Assembly: GCA_028694565.1 (NCBI GenBank)
Contig: JAQVKR010000202.1
Coordinates: 1-5,578, forward strand
Length of the DNA stretch: 5,578 nucleotides
Reading direction: 5' to 3'
Source: Gammaproteobacteria bacterium
GTDB lineage: Bacteria > Pseudomonadota > Gammaproteobacteria > DSM-26407
Part shown: positions 4,347 through 5,578 of the stretch, in pieces
How positions within the stretch are numbered: position 1 is the stretch's first letter
Layout: each line of letters begins with the position of its first letter
The notes under the pieces: model-generated
Told to the model about the DNA's origin: nothing
Databases searched by the model: none
Seen by the model: the letters and a program-made list of their open reading frames with translations, nothing else
Translations under genes and position numbers: made by a program

Positions 4347-5578
4347 CGCGCAGCTCCGCGCCCTCCAGCAGCCGCAGCAGGGCCGCGGCCTTGTGGAAGG
4401 TCTCCCGGTACTCGGCCTCGGCCTCCGAGTCGGCGACGATGCCGCCCCCGGCCCAGAAGCTGACCCGGCCGCGCGCCTGCACCAGGGTGCGGATGACGAT
4501 ATTGGTGTCCATGGCGCCGTCGAAGCCGAGGTAGCCGATGGCGCCGCAATAGATGCCGCGCCGGTGGGTCTCCAGCTCCTCGATGATCTCCATGGCGCGC
4601 AGCTTGGGGGCGCCGGTGATGGAGCCGCCGGGAAAGCAGCCCCGCAGCAGCGCCAGCGCGTCCCGGCCCGGGGCCAGGCGGCCGGTGACGGTGCTCACCA
4701 GGTGGTGCACGGTGGCGTAGCGCTCCACCTCGAACAGCGCCGGGACCCGGACGCTGCCGAGCGCGCAGTTCCGGCCCAGGTCGTTGCGCAGGAGGTCCAC
4801 GATCATCAGGTTCTCCGCCCGGTCCTTGGGGCTCGCCGCCAGCTCCGCGGCCAGCGCCGCGTCCCCGGCCGCGTCCGCCCCGCGCGGGCGGGTCCCCTTG
4901 ATGGGCCGGGTCTCCACCGCGCCGTCGCGCACCTCCAGGAAGCGCTCGGGGGAGGCGCTGAGCACCCGGGCGTGGGGGGTGTTCAGGTAGGCGGCGAAGG
5001 GGGCCGGGTTGATGCGCCGCAGGCGCCGGTAGGCGCTCCAGGGGTCCCCCGCCACCGGGGCGGAGAAGCGCTGGGCGAAGTTCACCTGGTAGCAGTCGCC
5101 GGCGCGGATGTAGCGCTGGATGCGCTCGAAGGCGGCGCGGTAGTCCGCCGGTTCCAGGTTCGAGGCCACCGGCGCCCGCACCCGGAAGGGCGCGCGGGAC
5201 GGCCCCGGGCGCGGGCGGCCCAGGAGCGCCGCCAGTTCCGGCCAGCGCCGGGCGGTGGCCGGGTCGCGCCCCTGCCCCGCCAGCCAGCTGCGCCGCTCGG
5301 CGTGGTCCACCACCAGGGCCCAGTCGTAGAGGCCCACGGCCATCTCCGGCAGCCCCTCGTCGTCCAGGGTCCGGACCGGCAAGCGTTCCAGGCGCCGCGC
5401 CAGGTCGTAGCCGAACCAGCCGATGGCGCCGCCGGCGAAGGGCAGCCCGGCGGGCGTCCCGCCGCGCGGGCCGAGCAGCCGGCGCAGCAGGTCGAAGGGA
5501 TCGTCGGGCAGCAGCGCCACGCCGTCGGGGCCGCGCACCTCGGTGACCCCGCCCCGGGTCACCAGGGTGGCCATGGGA
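4333..5578 (-). CDS. pabB: Aminodeoxychorismate synthase component I (PabB), 5' end beyond the window
   Basis: PabB converts chorismate and ammonia (from glutamine via PabA) to 4-amino-4-deoxychorismate, the precursor of p-aminobenzoate for folate-type cofactors. Counting from the first Met in view (5574), the N-terminal domain shows GGAIGWFGYDLARRLERLP (48-66). The chorismate-binding domain follows, with YIRAGDCYQVNFAQRF (155-170), SPERF (208-212), PIKGTRPRG (224-232), KDRAENLMIVDLLRNDLGR (250-268), GGSITGAPK (316-324), CGAIGYLGFDGAMDTNIVIR (343-362) and GGGIVADSEAEAEYRET (376-392). The Lys in PIKGT (226) separates PabB from anthranilate synthase TrpE, which has Ala there. The frame is still open at the right edge (Pro before the Met), and family members carry roughly 40-50 further N-terminal residues, so 5574 is probably not the start. 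The TAA stop (4335-4333) lies inside the following kinase gene. PabA and PabC are not in view. Confidence 0.93.
   Translation of the reverse strand, partial: PMATLVTRGGVTEVRGPDGVALLPDDPFDLLRRLLGPRGGTPAGLPFAGGAIGWFGYDLARRLERLPVRTLDDEGLPEMAVGLYDWALVVDHAERRSWLAGQGRDPATARRWPELAALLGRPRPGPSRAPFRVRAPVASNLEPADYRAAFERIQRYIRAGDCYQVNFAQRFSAPVAGDPWSAYRRLRRINPAPFAAYLNTPHARVLSASPERFLEVRDGAVETRPIKGTRPRGADAAGDAALAAELAASPKDRAENLMIVDLLRNDLGRNCALGSVRVPALFEVERYATVHHLVSTVTGRLAPGRDALALLRGCFPGGSITGAPKLRAMEIIEELETHRRGIYCGAIGYLGFDGAMDTNIVIRTLVQARGRVSFWAGGGIVADSEAEAEYRETFHKAAALLRLLEGAELRDVGR

Noticed and set aside
3566..4463. Two long + strand frames (3566-4279, 3606-4463) across the spacer and kinase
   Set aside because: Almost entirely Pro/Arg/Gly/Ala; antisense to the kinase gene, which has clear motifs, a Shine-Dalgarno and a coupled start.
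4333..5578. Anthranilate synthase component TrpE instead of PabB
   Set aside because: The motif is PIKGTRPRG with Lys, diagnostic of PabB, where TrpE has PIAGT; no trp genes are adjacent.

Overview
This is a very GC-rich bacterial window with strong G/C bias at third codon positions. The gene content and style (IorAB, single-domain TrmO/TsaA, PabB, four-base GTGA overlaps) suggest a proteobacterium, most likely a high-GC gammaproteobacterium. That is inference, because no rRNA or lineage-specific marker is present.

Layout. Bases 1-103 hold the last 33 codons of an enoyl-CoA hydratase/isomerase-family gene on the + strand. A 169-base leader follows, with a small hairpin, an AT-rich patch with a possible -10 box, and a ribosome binding site. 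Next comes a tightly packed + strand operon: iorA (273-2129), iorB (2126-2764) and an unrecognised 81-residue, four-cysteine ORF (2761-3006). Each gene starts on a GTG inside a GTGA that overlaps the previous stop. The operon meets a minus-strand group head-on at about 3007-3054, where two perfect inverted repeats lie back to back.

Reading the minus strand from the right edge: a 5'-truncated pabB (4333-5578) overlaps by 14 bases an amino-acid-kinase-family gene (3732-4346) that resembles MfnE-type kinases. A 197-base spacer with a REP-like palindrome follows, then a trmO/tsaA-like gene (3055-3534).

How the genes work together. IorA and IorB form the thiamine-diphosphate, iron-sulfur indolepyruvate ferredoxin oxidoreductase. 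It turns arylpyruvates from aromatic amino acid transamination into arylacetyl-CoA and reduced ferredoxin. The preceding crotonase could act on acyl-CoA products, but the hairpin and leader between them suggest separate transcription. PabB makes 4-amino-4-deoxychorismate, the precursor of p-aminobenzoate, for folate or tetrahydromethanopterin. Its overlap with an MfnE-like kinase raises the possibility of a C1-carrier (methanofuran/tetrahydromethanopterin) biosynthesis locus. That link and the unknown third gene of the ior operon are the two points most worth following up. Nothing here looks like a phage, transposon, CRISPR array or RNA gene.
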